From Micromonospora pallida (GTDB taxonomy: Bacteria > Actinomycetota > Actinomycetes > Mycobacteriales > Micromonosporaceae): a stretch of 64,000 nucleotides of DNA. The position numbers were made by a program, and so were the translations under genes. Each line of letters opens with the position of its first letter. Positions within the stretch are counted from its first letter, which is position 1. The notes below the pieces were generated by a model. The model saw only the letters and a program-made list of their open reading frames with translations, did no database searches and was not told the origin of the DNA. Below are positions 38,555 to 48,559 of the stretch, one piece after another. The stretch is from contig NZ_FMHW01000002.1 in the NCBI RefSeq assembly GCF_900090325.1, positions 3,535,001 to 3,599,000 of the forward strand, given 5' to 3'.

Positions 38555-40068
38555 CTACCCCCGGCGCAGCACGGCGAGGAACATCGCGTCCGTGCCGTGC
38601 CGGTGCGGCCAGAGCTGCACCGTCGGTCCGGCCCCCAGGCCCGGCATCCCCGCCGGCAGCAGCGTCCGCGCGTCGACGAAGTCCACCGGCGCCCCGCAGC
38701 GGCGGGCCGCCTCGGTGACCGTCACGTGCGTCTCCACCACGTGCGGCGAGCAGGTCACGTAGGCGACCAGCCCACCGGGACGCGTCGCGCGCAGGCCGGC
38801 GGTGAGCAGTTCCCGCTGGAGCCGGGTCAGCGGCGGCAGGTCCGACGGCTGGCGACGCCAGCGCGACTCCGGCCGGCGACGCAGCGACCCGAGGCCGGTG
38901 CACGGCGCGTCCACCAGCACCCGGTCGAAGTGCTCCACCGGCAGGCTCGAGTCGGCGCCGACCGTCCGGCCGTCGGTGTGCAGCACCTCCACCGGCAGCC
39001 CCCGGGTGGCCTGCTCGACCAGGCGGGCCCGGTGTTCGGCGACCTCGACGGCGGTGACCCGGGCCCCCGCTGCGCGGCGAGCGCGCCGAGCAGGCCGGTC
39101 TTGCCGCCAGGGCCGGCGCACAGGTCCAGCCAGTGGCCGTCCGGTCCGTCCAGCGACGCGGCGGTCAGCGCCGCCGCCACGAGTTGGGAGCCCTCGTCCT
39201 GCACGTGCGCCCGCCCCTGCGCCAGCGCCGGCAGGTCGCCGGGCGCGCCGCCGGAGAGGTAGACCGCGTACGGCGAGAAGGCCCCCGGCGCGCCGCCGAC
39301 CTCGTCGGCCAGGTCCACCGCATCGGCCAGCCCCGGCCGGGCGCAGAGGTGCACCGACGGGGGCTGGTTGTCCTCGATCAGCAGTCGGGTCGTCTCGCCG
39401 AGGTCACCGCCGAGCGCCTCGGCGAAGGCCCGGACGATCCACTGCGGGTGGCTGTGCGCCAGGGCGAGGTGCCCGATCGGGTCGTCCGCCATCGACGGGG
39501 CGATCTGGTCGATCCAGGCGTCGACGTCCCGGCTGGCGACCTCGCGCAGCACCGCGTTGGCGAACCCGGTCGCGCCCGAGCCGACCGCCCGGACCAGGTC
39601 CACCGTGGCGGAGACCGCCGCGTGGGCCGGCACCCGGGTGTGCAGGAGTTGGTACGCGCCGAGCCGCAGCGCGTCCCGCACCGGCGGGTCGATCCGCCCG
39701 ACGTCCCGGCCGGCGGCCTGGGTGAGGATGGCGTCCAGGGTGCCCACCGCGCGCAGGGTGCCGTAGGTCAGCTCGGTGGCGAAGGCCGCGTCCCGGCCGT
39801 ACAGTCCCGCCTCCCGCAGGATCGCCGGCAGTACCAGGTTGGCGTAGGCGTCGTCCCGGTGCACGGCCGCGACCGCCTCATACGCGGCATGGCGTGGCCG
39901 ATCCACCACGGCGGGACGGGCCGTGCGGCCGCCGCCCCGCCGGTCGCCTCCACCCGGGCGGTCTCCGACCCGGCCGTCCCGCCGACGGTCGCCGCCGCGC
40001 CCGGGCTCCGCGCCCGGTCCGGACCGGCGCGGCCGTGGCTGCCCGGCCCACTCCCCCGGCGCGGTCAC
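38555..40068 (-). pseudogene. rsmB: rsmB, 16S rRNA m5C967 methyltransferase, frameshifted
   Basis: RsmB/Sun-type methyltransferase split over two frames. The upstream frame (GTG 40068) encodes a basic N-terminal tail, the NusB-like domain (DDAYANLVLPAILREAGLYG, RDALRLGAYQLLHTRVPAHA) and the SAM motif WLDLCAGPGGKTGLLGAL. At 39064-39068, a run of five C on the plus strand (five G followed by CCCGGG in the mRNA), the frame is lost. The downstream frame continues as ARVTAVEVAEHRARLV, DRVLVDAPCTGLGSLRRRPE and AYVTCSPHVVETH to the stop at 38555. One extra G would restore the gene. It is either a sequencing error or a real mutation. The start overlaps the fmt stop (GTGA). Confidence 0.85.
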
Positions 40069-40997
40069 GCGAACTCCTCGCCGGTGTCGACCCGGACGCC
40101 GCGCGCCCAGTCGGTGGCCGGCATCGGCTTCTTGCCGGCGGCACGCACCTCACCCAACGTCACCGGTGTGGTGGCCGTACCGGCCAGCACCCGCTTCCGC
40201 TCCACGAGCAGTTCGCCCGGCTTCAGTTCGGGCCCGTCGGCCACCGGCCGCACCGGGCCGAGCTTGACCCGGTCGCCCCGGAAGGTCGTCCACGCGCCGG
40301 GGGCCGGGGTGCAGGCCCGGATCCGCCGGTCCACCGCGAACGCCGGCTCCGCCCAGCGGACCTGGGCGTCCTCGACGGTCAGCTTCGGCGCCAGGGACAC
40401 CCCGTCGGCCGGCTGCGCGACGGCGCGGGCGGTGCCGTCGGCGATCGCGTCGAGGACCGCCACCAGCAGGCCCGCGCCCGAGGCGGCGAGCCGGTCGAGC
40501 AGGTCACCCGAGGTGTCCTGCGGCCCGATCCGGTCGGTCAGGGTGCCGTAGACCGGGCCGGTGTCCAGCCCCTCCTCCAACTGGAAGACGCTCGCCCCGG
40601 TCAGTTCGTCGCCGTGCAGCACGGCGTGCTGCACGGGGGCGGCGCCCCGCCAGGCGGGCAGCAGCGAGAAATGCAGGTTGATCCAGCCGTGCGCCGGGAT
40701 CTCCAGCGCGACCGGGGGCACCAGCGCGCCGTACGCGACCACCGGGACGCAGTCCGGGGCCAGTTCGCGGAGCCGGTCGAGGAACTCCGGCTCGCGTGGC
40801 CGGGCCGGGGTGAGCACCTCGACGCCGTGCGCGTCGGCCCACGCGCCGACCGGGGAGCGGGACAGTCCGCGTCCGCGACCGGCCGGCGCGTCCGGGCGGG
40901 TGACCACGGCGACCAGTTCGTGCCGGGAGGCGGCGACCGCCTCGAGGGCGGGGACCGCGACAGCCGGGGTGCCGGCGAAGACGAGACGCACGGTCAC
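40065..40997 (-). CDS. fmt: Methionyl-tRNA formyltransferase
   Basis: Formylates initiator Met-tRNA. 310 residues: [20 protein letters not shown] at the N-terminus, [20 protein letters not shown] with the catalytic Asn-His pair, and [19 protein letters not shown] supplying the Asp. The C-terminal OB domain ends [11 protein letters not shown]. The GTG start at 40997 overlaps the def stop (GTGA); GTG 40991 is also possible. Confidence 0.96.
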   Translation of the reverse strand: MTVRLVFAGTPAVAVPALEAVAASRHELVAVVTRPDAPAGRGRGLSRSPVGAWADAHGVEVLTPARPREPEFLDRLRELAPDCVPVVAYGALVPPVALEIPAHGWINLHFSLLPAWRGAAPVQHAVLHGDELTGASVFQLEEGLDTGPVYGTLTDRIGPQDTSGDLLDRLAASGAGLLVAVLDAIADGTARAVAQPADGVSLAPKLTVEDAQVRWAEPAFAVDRRIRACTPAPGAWTTFRGDRVKLGPVRPVADGPELKPGELLVERKRVLAGTATTPVTLGEVRAAGKKPMPATDWARGVRVDTGEEFA

Positions 40998-41554
40998 CGC
41001 CCCAGACCGAAGGGGCTGCCGGCGCCGTGCGGGTTGACCTTGACCACCGGCGGCGCGGCGACGTCGTACCACTCGGCCTGGCGGATCGCCTTCATCGCCT
41101 CCTTGCGACCGGCCGTGTCCAGCCGGTCGATGAAGAGCACCCCGTCGAGGTGGTCGGTCTCGTGCTGCACGCAGCGGGCCATCAGGCCGGTGCCGACGAT
41201 CTGCATCGGGTCGCCGTAGGCGTTGAACCCCTTGGCGATCACGTTCTGCCGGCGCTTGGTGTCGAAGTAGAGCCCGGGGATGGACAGGCAGCCCTCCGGG
41301 CCGTCCTGCTCCTCCTCGTCCGGGAACTCGAGCACCGGGTTGACCAGGTGCCCGAGCACGTCGTCGACCTCGAAGGTGAACACCCGCAGGCCCACACCGA
41401 GCTGCGGGGCGGCCAGACCGGCCCCGTTCTGCTCCCGCATCGTGTCGGTCAGGTCGGCGACGAGCTTGCGCAGCTCGACGTCGAAGTCGACCACCGGATC
41501 GGCCGGCGTGCGCAGCACCGGATCCCCGAACAGACGGATGGGCTGGACGGTCAC
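40994..41554 (-). CDS. def: Peptide deformylase
   Basis: Removes the N-formyl group from new proteins. 186 residues with all three motifs: [18 protein letters not shown] (metal Cys) and [12 protein letters not shown] (metal His and Glu). It has a C-terminal extension common in actinobacteria ([19 protein letters not shown]). The GTG start at 41554 has GGAGCC upstream. It heads def-fmt-rsmB, all overlapping by four bases. Confidence 0.97.
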   Translation of the reverse strand: MTVQPIRLFGDPVLRTPADPVVDFDVELRKLVADLTDTMREQNGAGLAAPQLGVGLRVFTFEVDDVLGHLVNPVLEFPDEEEQDGPEGCLSIPGLYFDTKRRQNVIAKGFNAYGDPMQIVGTGLMARCVQHETDHLDGVLFIDRLDTAGRKEAMKAIRQAEWYDVAAPPVVKVNPHGAGSPFGLGR

Positions 41555-41693
41555 GCGGGGTGGCTCCTTCGTCGACGGGGCGGAACTCGTGCCGTACCAG
41601 TCTACGGAGCGCGCGGACCGGCTCCGGGCGGCGTACCGCGTTCCCCGGTTGGCCTGGTCACCCGCCGGCCGTGGTGCTGGTCGGCGTGGGCGG

Positions 41694-42677
41694 TCAGCGC
41701 CCCGCGGCCGGGTCGCCGGCCAGCACCGCGTCGGGGGCCCGCAGGGCGTGCTCCGGCAACGGAAGCTGGATCTTGTGCGCGGCCTCCCAGTCGCGCACGT
41801 TGCCGGCCCGGACGTGGTGGGTGAAGTACTCGGCCGCGCTGAGTCCGCCGGCGACGGGCTCGTCGACCTCGGCGACCAGGCGGCCGGGCACCAGCGGGAA
41901 GCCGTTCTGGAGAGCGGCGCTGAGTCGCCGGTGGCCGTCCACGACGAAGAAGTACTCCCCGGAGTAGCCGATGCTCAGTGGCTCCAGCCCCCGGTCACCG
42001 GCGGCACCGACCGTGCCGACGAAGTCGCTCTCCCAAAGCCCGCGCAGGTTGTGCACGTCCTCGGTGGGGTAGACCCGGGCCGGGTCGAGCAGCAGCAGCG
42101 GCGGGGCGTCGCGGAGCACGTCGGCGGCGAGCCGCCCCTCGTACGCGTCGACGATGTGCGTGATCACCTCGGCCGGGGTGGCCCGGGTGGTGTCGCAGAC
42201 CAGGTCGTAGTTGCGCAGCTTGGCCTTGTCCACGCCGTACCGGAGGATGAACCGGTTCCGCTCGCTGTCGCTGCGCTCCTTGAGCTTGGCCTTCGCCTCC
42301 TCCAGCGAGATGTAGCTCTCCGCCGGGCCGGAGGGACGCAGCAGCACCCGCCGGGCCGCCTCCCCCGGCTCGGTGATCATGTGCACCTTGACCGCGTCGG
42401 TGAAGAAGTGCCAGGCCAGGCGGGAGTCCATCACCAGCGCCTCGCCGGAGGCGGCGATGTCCCGCTGGAGCTGGTCGACGTAGCCGTCGACGGCCTGGTC
42501 GAGTTCGGCGTGCAGGTTGAGCTGGAGCGCGGTCATCTGCCGCTCCTGGGCCATCTGCCGGTAGAGGTCGCCGACGCTGACCCGCCGCATGCCGAGCAGC
42601 TTGGCGATCTCGACGGAGACGGTGCTCTTGCCGCTACCGAGGTCACCGTTGAAGACGATCGATTGACGAACGGTCAC
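41694..42677 (-). CDS. Cytidylate-kinase-like P-loop protein fused to ParB-like domain
   Basis: 327 residues. Residues 5-180 look like a small-molecule (CMP-type) kinase: VFNGDLGSGKSTVSVEIAKL is Walker A, followed by KLLGMRRVSVGDLYRQMAQ and an ERSDSERNRFILRYG lid-like region. Residues ~195-327 carry a ParB/sulfiredoxin-like segment, EYFFVVDGHRRLSAALQNG, whose GHRR is typical of ParB-fold nucleotide-binding proteins. The fusion suggests a nucleotide-dependent kinase with a second nucleotide-binding unit; the substrate is unknown. GTG 42677 is the start. It lies alone between priA and def. Confidence 0.78.
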   Translation of the reverse strand: MTVRQSIVFNGDLGSGKSTVSVEIAKLLGMRRVSVGDLYRQMAQERQMTALQLNLHAELDQAVDGYVDQLQRDIAASGEALVMDSRLAWHFFTDAVKVHMITEPGEAARRVLLRPSGPAESYISLEEAKAKLKERSDSERNRFILRYGVDKAKLRNYDLVCDTTRATPAEVITHIVDAYEGRLAADVLRDAPPLLLLDPARVYPTEDVHNLRGLWESDFVGTVGAAGDRGLEPLSIGYSGEYFFVVDGHRRLSAALQNGFPLVPGRLVAEVDEPVAGGLSAAEYFTHHVRAGNVRDWEAAHKIQLPLPEHALRAPDAVLAGDPAAGR

Positions 42678-42726
42678 GACTGATCCACCCCTGATCACCG
42701 GCTGGTTGACATCATCGATTCGGCGT

Positions 42727-42783
42727 CGCGTCGACGCGTTGTCGTTCTGGCGTCGCGTGTCGTTCTGGCGACGCGTCGACGCG
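42727..42783. repeat. Paired palindromes with internal direct repeats
   Basis: The 12-bp palindrome CGCGTCGACGCG occurs at 42727-42738 and 42772-42783. Between them TCGTTCTGGCG is repeated twice (about 42742 and 42760). It lies 50-105 bases upstream of the kinase/ParB-like start, so the palindromes could be operators for that gene. Confidence 0.55.
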
Positions 42784-42880
42784 CTCCGGCCTCGTCGCGC
42801 CGCACCGGCGCAGGCAGTGAGGGGCGATGCTACCACGGGCCTGCCAGGACTTTCCCGGCGAACACCCCGCACCGGACCAC

Positions 42881-44935
42881 TCAGAACAGCTCCAACGGGT
42901 CCACCTGCACCCGGACCGGGTCGGCGGCCTTGCGGGCGGCCCGGACCCCGGCGGCGGCGTGCAACGCCGCCGCGAGCGCGGCGGCCCGGGCCCGGGGCAC
43001 CCGGACCAGCATCCGTTCCCGGTCGTCCTCGGCCGGGACCGGACCGAGCACCTCGGCCCGCTCGGGGAGCCGGGCCTCGGCGAGCAGCTCGGCCACGGCC
43101 GGCGCCAGGCCGGTCACGCTGGCCATCCGCACCGCCGGCGGAAACCCCAGCTCCCGGCGTTCGGCCAGTTCCCGGGCGGCGAACCAGGCCGGGTCCCAGC
43201 GCAGCAGCGCCTGCACCGGGGCGAGGCCGCCGTCGGCGACCACCACCACCCGGCCGCCGGCCGCCGCCGGCCGGGCCAGCGCCGCCGCGGTCAGCCAGCG
43301 ACGCAGCGCCTCCTCCCCGGCCCGCAGGTCGGCCCGGGTGAGCAGGGCCCAGGAGTCCAGCAGCAGCACCGCGCCGAACCCGTTGTCGGCGACCGGCTCG
43401 GCCCCCGGGGTCGCCACCACCAGGCCCGCTCCGGCGGGTACCCGGGCGAGCACCTCCTCCCGCCCGGAGGTGCGCACCGGCACCCCGGGGAAGGCCCGGC
43501 CCAGTTCCTCGGCGGTCCGTCGGGCCCCGACCACGGCGGCGCGCAGCCGGCGTCCGCCGCACTCGGGACAGGCGTACGCGGCGCTGACCCGGCCGCACCA
43601 GCGGCAGACGGGCGTGCCCCGGGCGGACGGCAGGGCGAGCGGTCCCGCGCAGTGCGGGCAGCGGGCCGGCGCCCGGCAGGTGGCGCAGGAGATGGCGGGC
43701 AGGTAGCCGCGGCGGGGCACCTGGACCAGCACCGGCGTGTCGGCGCGCAACGCGTCCCGGGCGGTGGTCCAGGCCAGGCTGGGCAGCCGGGCGGTGGCGG
43801 CGCCCGGGTCGCGGGCCAGTTGCGGGTCGTCGCCGGTCGGCTCGACGGCGGGGGTACGCGCCCGCACCGTCGCTCGCTCCGCGACCACCTCCCGCGCCCA
43901 GCCGGTCTCCACCAGCAGTTGCGCCTCGGCGGTACGGGGGTACCCGCCCACCAGGGCGGCGGCCCCGGCCAGCTGGGCGCGGGTGAGCAGCACCTCGCGG
44001 GCGTGCGGGTACGGTGCCCGTGGCTCGGCGTGCAGGTCGTCGCCGTCGTCCCAGATCGCCACCAGACCGAGCCGTTCCACCGGGGCGAACATCGCCGCGC
44101 GGGTGCCGATGACCACCGGCACCCGACCCCGGCGGGCGGCGAGGAAGGCCCGGTAGCGCCGGGCCGGACCGAGCGCGGCGGAGAGCCGGACGTGCCGCCC
44201 GGCACCGAGCACCCGGGTCAGCGCGGTGTCGAGCCGATCCAGGTCCCGGGCATCGGCGACCACGGCGACCACGCCCCGTCCGCCGCGTACCGTGGCCGCC
44301 GCGGCCTCGGCGACGCGGGTCGGCCAGTCCTCCCCCGGCAGCGCGGACCAGACCGCGCGCGGAGCGCGGCCGTCGGCGAGGGCCCGCAGGAACCCCGGCC
44401 CGGCCGGGTACGCCTCCCAGCCGCCCGAACCCACCGGCGGGACGGATGCCGCAGACGGATTCTGCCCGGGCGGAGCGGGCTCGGCGGGGTCCCCGCCAGC
44501 TGGCCCCTCGTCGGCCGGACCCTCGTCGGCGGCTGAGGTCTCGTCGGTGGGGGTTTCCTTCTCCACGCGGGCGTGGCGGGGCGGTACCGCCAGGCGGAGC
44601 ACGTCGGCGAGGCTGCCGGCGTACCGGTCGGCGACCGCCCGGGCCAGGCGGGCGATCTCCGGGGCGAGCACCGGTTCGGGCGAAACGACCTTCTCCAGGT
44701 ACGCCAGCCGGCCGGTGTGCCCGGACCGCTCGGTGCGTTCCAGCAGCCAGCCGTTGACGAGTTGGCCGGCGAAACGGACCTTGACCCGGGTGCCGGGCAC
44801 CGCCGACTCGGCCAGGTCGGCGGGGACGAGGTAGTCGAAGGGCCGGTCGAGATGGGCCAGTGGTACGTCGACGCAGACACGAGCGACCGGCGACCCGTCA
44901 GCGGGCCGCCGGTCGTGGTGTCTGGTGCTGGTCAG
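42881..44935 (-). CDS. priA: Primosome protein PriA (actinobacterial, helicase-like)
   Basis: Replication-restart protein of ~684 residues. The N-terminal DNA-binding domain reads [20 protein letters not shown], then [21 protein letters not shown] long acidic insert follows. The helicase core lacks a Walker A lysine, as known for actinobacterial PriA. Zinc motifs [13 protein letters not shown] and [16 protein letters not shown] are intact, and the C-terminus ends [11 protein letters not shown]. The conserved N-terminus has no in-frame ATG, GTG or TTG; I place the start at CTG 44935, which overlaps the metK stop as CTGA. Confidence 0.88.
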   Translation of the reverse strand: MTSTRHHDRRPADGSPVARVCVDVPLAHLDRPFDYLVPADLAESAVPGTRVKVRFAGQLVNGWLLERTERSGHTGRLAYLEKVVSPEPVLAPEIARLARAVADRYAGSLADVLRLAVPPRHARVEKETPTDETSAADEGPADEGPAGGDPAEPAPPGQNPSAASVPPVGSGGWEAYPAGPGFLRALADGRAPRAVWSALPGEDWPTRVAEAAAATVRGGRGVVAVVADARDLDRLDTALTRVLGAGRHVRLSAALGPARRYRAFLAARRGRVPVVIGTRAAMFAPVERLGLVAIWDDGDDLHAEPRAPYPHAREVLLTRAQLAGAAALVGGYPRTAEAQLLVETGWAREVVAERATVRARTPAVEPTGDDPQLARDPGAATARLPSLAWTTARDALRADTPVLVQVPRRGYLPAISCATCRAPARCPHCAGPLALPSARGTPVCRWCGRVSAAYACPECGGRRLRAAVVGARRTAEELGRAFPGVPVRTSGREEVLARVPAGAGLVVATPGAEPVADNGFGAVLLLDSWALLTRADLRAGEEALRRWLTAAALARPAAAGGRVVVVADGGLAPVQALLRWDPAWFAARELAERRELGFPPAVRMASVTGLAPAVAELLAEARLPERAEVLGPVPAEDDRERMLVRVPRARAAALAAALHAAAGVRAARKAADPVRVQVDPLELF

Positions 44936-46125
44936 GCTCCTGCGGCTGACTTGAGGTCGGCGGCTCGGTCGGTGTTCTCCCAGGTCAGTTCGGGGAGTTC
45001 GCGGCCGAAGTGGCCGTAGGCGGCGGTCTGCCGGTAGATCGGCCGGAGCAGGTTCAAATCGCGGATGATCGCCGCGGGGCGCAGGTCGAACACCTCACCC
45101 ACGGCCTTCTCGATCCGCTCGACCGGCACGTTCTCCGTGCCGAACGTCTCGATGAACAAACTCACCGGGTGTGCCTTACCGATCGCGTACGCGACCTGCA
45201 CCTCACACCGCTCCGCCAACCCTGCGGCGACGACGTTCTTCGCGACCCACCGCGTCGCATACGCGGCGGACCGGTCGACCTTCGACGGGTCCTTACCGGA
45301 GAACGCCCCACCACCATGCCGGGCGTACCCACCGTAGGTGTCCACGATGATCTTCCGACCCGTCAGACCCGCGTCACCCATCGGGCCACCGATCTCGAAC
45401 CGGCCCGTCGGGTTCACCAACAACCGGTACCCGTCCGTGTCCAACCCCAGCCCATCCACCTCCGGGGTGATCACATGGTCCCGCACGTCCGGAGTCAGCA
45501 ACGACTCCAGACTGATGTCCGCCGCATGCTGGGAGGACACGACCACCGTGTTCAGACGGACCGGCCGCAAACCGTCGTACTCGATGGTCACCTGCGTCTT
45601 ACCATCCGGACGCAGGTACGGGATCGTCCCGTCCTTCCGCACCGCCGACAACCGCCGCGCCAACCGGTGCGCCAAAGCGATCGGCAGAGGCATCAACTCC
45701 GGGGTTTCCGAACACGCGAACCCGAACATCATGCCCTGGTCCCCGGCGCCCTGCGCATCCAACGCCGACTCCGACGACCCGGTCCGCAACTCGAACGCGT
45801 TGTCCACACCCTGAGCGATGTCCGGGGACTGCGCCCCGATCGACACACTCACCCCACACGACGCCCCGTCGAACCCCTTACGCGACGAGTCATAGCCGAT
45901 CCCCAGGATCGTCTCCCGCACGATCGCCGGAATATCCGCGTACGCCTTCGTCGTCACCTCACCCGCGACATGCACCTGACCCGTCGTGATCAAGGTCTCC
46001 ACCGCGACCCGCGAACGCGGATCCTCACTCAACAGAGCATCCAAAATCCCATCACTGATCTGATCAGCGATCTTGTCCGGGTGGCCCTCCGTGACCGACT
46101 CGGACGTGAAAAGGCGGCGTGTCAC
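44932..46125 (-). CDS. metK: S-adenosylmethionine synthetase
   Basis: Makes SAM from methionine and ATP. 397 residues: [39 protein letters not shown] and the P-loop-like [19 protein letters not shown] are all present. The GTG start at 46125 has AGGAG upstream. Codon use differs clearly from the neighbours: many GGT, GAT, TTG, CGT and GTG codons on the coding strand where adjacent genes use GGC, GAC, CTG and CGC. It is followed by priA with overlapping stop. Confidence 0.97.
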   Translation of the reverse strand: MTRRLFTSESVTEGHPDKIADQISDGILDALLSEDPRSRVAVETLITTGQVHVAGEVTTKAYADIPAIVRETILGIGYDSSRKGFDGASCGVSVSIGAQSPDIAQGVDNAFELRTGSSESALDAQGAGDQGMMFGFACSETPELMPLPIALAHRLARRLSAVRKDGTIPYLRPDGKTQVTIEYDGLRPVRLNTVVVSSQHAADISLESLLTPDVRDHVITPEVDGLGLDTDGYRLLVNPTGRFEIGGPMGDAGLTGRKIIVDTYGGYARHGGGAFSGKDPSKVDRSAAYATRWVAKNVVAAGLAERCEVQVAYAIGKAHPVSLFIETFGTENVPVERIEKAVGEVFDLRPAAIIRDLNLLRPIYRQTAAYGHFGRELPELTWENTDRAADLKSAAGA

Positions 46126-46193
46126 GGCACTCCTAAAGCTGTGAAGGGTCGTTCCGCGGCAGTGTAGTCATTGCCGCCCGGTTGCGGGGTGCT

Positions 46194-47408
46194 CTACGTC
46201 GGGGATGTCAGCCGGGGTACCACGAGGTCCCAGACGTCGTCGGCGAGATCTTCCTTGTTTCGTTCCGGTATCGCCCGGATCGAACCGTCCGCGCCGATGA
46301 CGGTCGCCGCGTTCGTCTCGGCGCCGAAGACCTTGTCCGCGCCGACCTCGTTGATCACGATGAGGTCCGCCCGCTTGCGGGCGAGCTTGGCCCGGCCGTT
46401 GGCCTCCGCGTCGCCGGTCTCGGCGGCGAACACCACCAGCACCTGTCCCGGTCGACGGCGCTCGCCCAACTCGGCGGCGATGTCCGGGTTGGTCACCAGC
46501 TCGATGGTGGGCGCGCGGCCGTCCTCCGCTTTCTTGATTTTGCCAGTCGCGTAGGTCGCCGGACGGAAATCGGCCGGAGCGGCCGCCATCACCACCACAT
46601 CGGCCGTGTCGGCCGCCGCCAGGGTGGCCGTACGCAGCTCCTCGGTGGTGCCGACCCGAACCAGGTCCACCCCGGCGGGATCGGGCAGCGAGACATTGGC
46701 GGAGATCAGGGTCACCCGGGCGCCCCGGGCGACCGCGGAGCGCGCGAAGGCGTACCCCTGTTTGCCGGAGGAGCGGTTGCCGAGGAACCGTACCGGGTCG
46801 AGTGGTTCACGGGTGCCGCCGGCGGTGACCACCACCCGGCGGCCGGCCAGATCGGCGGGGGCACCGGCACCCCGGCGCAGCGCGCGCCGCGCCACGGCGA
46901 AGATCTCCGCCGGGTCGGGGAGGCGGCCCTTGCCGCTGTCGGCGCCGGTCAACCGGCCAACCGCCGGCTCGATCACCAGAACGCCCCGGCCGCGCAGGGT
47001 GGCGACGTTCGCCACGGTGGCCGGGTGCTCCCACATCTCGGTGTGCATCGCCGGGGCGAGCACCACCGGGCAGCGCGCGGTCAGCAGGGTGTTGGTGAGC
47101 AGGTCGTCGGCGAGCCCGTGAGCCGCCTTGGCCAGCAGGTCGGCGGTGGTCGGCGCGACCACGACCAGGTCGGCCTGTTGACCGAGCCGGACGTGGGGCA
47201 CCTCGTGCACGTCCGTCCAGACGTCGTCGGCCACCGGTTGGCCGGAGAGCGCCGCCCAGGTCGGCGCTCCGACGAAGCGGAGCGCTGACGCGGTCGGCAC
47301 GACCCGGACCCGGTGGCCCGACTCGGTGAAGAGCCTCAGCAGCTCACATGCCTTGTAGGCGGCGATGCCGCCACCGACCCCGAGGACGATCCCGGCGGAC
47401 ATCGGCAC
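46194..47408 (-). CDS. coaBC: Bifunctional phosphopantothenoylcysteine decarboxylase/synthase
   Basis: Two coenzyme A steps in one 404-residue protein. The N-terminal flavin-dependent CoaC has VLGVGGGIAAYKACELLR, APTTADLLAKAAHGLADDLL and PAMHTEMWEHPATVANV. The C-terminal CoaB has VVVTAGGTREPLDPVRFLGN then RSSGKQGYAFARSA, and AAPADFRPATYATGKIKK. GTG 47408 or ATG 47402 is the start. It lies eight bases after rpoZ, with metK downstream as usual. Confidence 0.96.
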   Translation of the reverse strand: MPMSAGIVLGVGGGIAAYKACELLRLFTESGHRVRVVPTASALRFVGAPTWAALSGQPVADDVWTDVHEVPHVRLGQQADLVVVAPTTADLLAKAAHGLADDLLTNTLLTARCPVVLAPAMHTEMWEHPATVANVATLRGRGVLVIEPAVGRLTGADSGKGRLPDPAEIFAVARRALRRGAGAPADLAGRRVVVTAGGTREPLDPVRFLGNRSSGKQGYAFARSAVARGARVTLISANVSLPDPAGVDLVRVGTTEELRTATLAAADTADVVVMAAAPADFRPATYATGKIKKAEDGRAPTIELVTNPDIAAELGERRRPGQVLVVFAAETGDAEANGRAKLARKRADLIVINEVGADKVFGAETNAATVIGADGSIRAIPERNKEDLADDVWDLVVPRLTSPT

Positions 47409-47416
47409 GGAACGGA

Positions 47417-47680
47417 CTACGGCTGGTCGGTCGGCTCGGCGGTGAGCAGACCGGCGTTGATCTCGCGCATCGCGATCGAGAGCGGCTTCTCCTGGGGGGT
47501 GGTCTCCACGAGCGGGCCGACGTACTCCAGCAGGCCCTCACCGAGCTGGCTGTAGTAGGCGTTGACCTGGCGGGCGCGCTTGGCGGCGAAGATGACCAGG
47601 GCGTACTTCGAGGTGGTCTTCTCCAGCAGCTCGTCGATCGGCGGGTTGGTGATGCCTTCGGGGTTGGCGATGGATCCCAC
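47417..47680 (-). CDS. rpoZ: RNA polymerase omega subunit
   Basis: Small subunit that helps assemble RNA polymerase. 87 residues: [20 protein letters not shown] then [20 protein letters not shown], with the family helix, and a short C-terminal tail. GTG 47680 is the start. It is normally directly downstream of gmk; here the upstream slot holds only a gmk remnant. Confidence 0.96.
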   Translation of the reverse strand: MGSIANPEGITNPPIDELLEKTTSKYALVIFAAKRARQVNAYYSQLGEGLLEYVGPLVETTPQEKPLSIAMREINAGLLTAEPTDQP

Positions 47681-47746
47681 GAATTAAACCTCTGCGTCTG
47701 AGTGGCCGACCGCGGCCGAGTGGACCGGCCGCAGCTCGGCGGGCGG

Positions 47747-48072
47747 TCAACCGCGCGGTCGCGGCTGGACCGGTGCCGGAAGGGACGAACCGAGCAATCC
47801 TACCAGCTCGTTCGTGACCCGTTCGAGCAGGTCATGTCGGAGGGTCACGTCGAACGCGGCGCCGGTCCGCGTGTCGGGACGGAAGCCGGGCGGGGCGAGC
47901 AGCTCCAGTCGGGCGTCCGGCCGGGTCTGACGGACACGCCACGCGCCGGCGGCGGCCACATCGCCGCAAAACGCGCCCGGACCGCGCCGACCACACTGGC
48001 CCGGCCAGCCCCGGAGGGGCTGGCGAGGCCAGCGAGCCGGGCCGCCGGGCGCGTCTCGTCAGCGGTACTCAC
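47747..48072 (-). pseudogene. gmk: Guanylate kinase remnant
   Basis: This slot between mihF and rpoZ normally holds gmk. Only two short frames remain. From GTG 48072: TRPAARLAGLASPSGAGRAS, matching the gmk N-terminus but with the P-loop GPSGVGKS degraded to SPSGAGRA. In another frame ending at 47747: VRQTRPDARLELLAPPGF, FDVTLRHDLLERVTNELVG and LLGSS, matching the gmk C-terminal helices. The central ~80 residues (GMP-binding and lid) are missing and the frames disagree. As guanylate kinase is normally essential, a working copy should exist elsewhere. Confidence 0.72.
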
Positions 48073-48095
48073 CGCTTGTTCGTACCCGCTACGGG

Positions 48096-48413
48096 TCAGT
48101 TCCCGGCGAACTCTCCCAGCAGTGCCTTGCGCTGCTGGTCACCGAGGCCACGCAGCCGGCGACTGTCGGCGATCTTGAGCTTCTCCATGATCTGGGTTGC
48201 CCTGATCTTGCCGATGCCCGGCATGGCCTGGAGGACCGCCGAGACCTTCAGCTTGCCCACGACGTCGTCGGCCTCGGCCCGCTCGAGAACGGAGGCGAGG
48301 GTGGTCTTGCCCTGCTTGAGCTGTTCCTTCAGCTCGGCACGGGCCTTGCGGATCTCCGCGGCCTTCTCCAGCGCGGCCGCGCGCTGCTCAGGGGTAAGTG
48401 ACGGGAGCGGCAC
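48096..48413 (-). CDS. mihF: Actinobacterial integration host factor
   Basis: DNA-binding nucleoid protein of 105 residues, unrelated in fold to E. coli IHF. A charged helix (KAAEIRKARAELKEQLKQGK) precedes the HhH/H2TH unit VSAVLQAMPGIGKIRATQIM with SRRLRGLGDQQRKALL. Sequence and length are typical of mycobacterial mIHF and Streptomyces sIHF. GTG 48413 is the start. Placed between pyrF and the gmk slot, as in relatives. Confidence 0.96.
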   Translation of the reverse strand: MPLPSLTPEQRAAALEKAAEIRKARAELKEQLKQGKTTLASVLERAEADDVVGKLKVSAVLQAMPGIGKIRATQIMEKLKIADSRRLRGLGDQQRKALLGEFAGN

Positions 48414-48559
48414 CAGTTCTCCTCAGATCCCTATCGCGGCGGGCGGGACGCGCCGCCGCTGTGAAACGTGATGTCACTGGGAACCAAAGGGGTCCGTGGT
48501 TCCCAGCGCCGGGAAAACTAGCGGTCAACGGAACTTTCGGCAACGTGGACGCGCGCTCG

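Noticed and set aside
38555..40068. Programmed frameshift in rsmB
   Set aside because: No slippery heptamer with a downstream stimulator is evident and orthologues are single-frame; mutation or sequencing error is simpler.
46126..46193. Possible SAM riboswitch before metK
   Set aside because: The 5' region is too short (68 bases to the coaBC stop) and shows none of the conserved SAM-aptamer segments.
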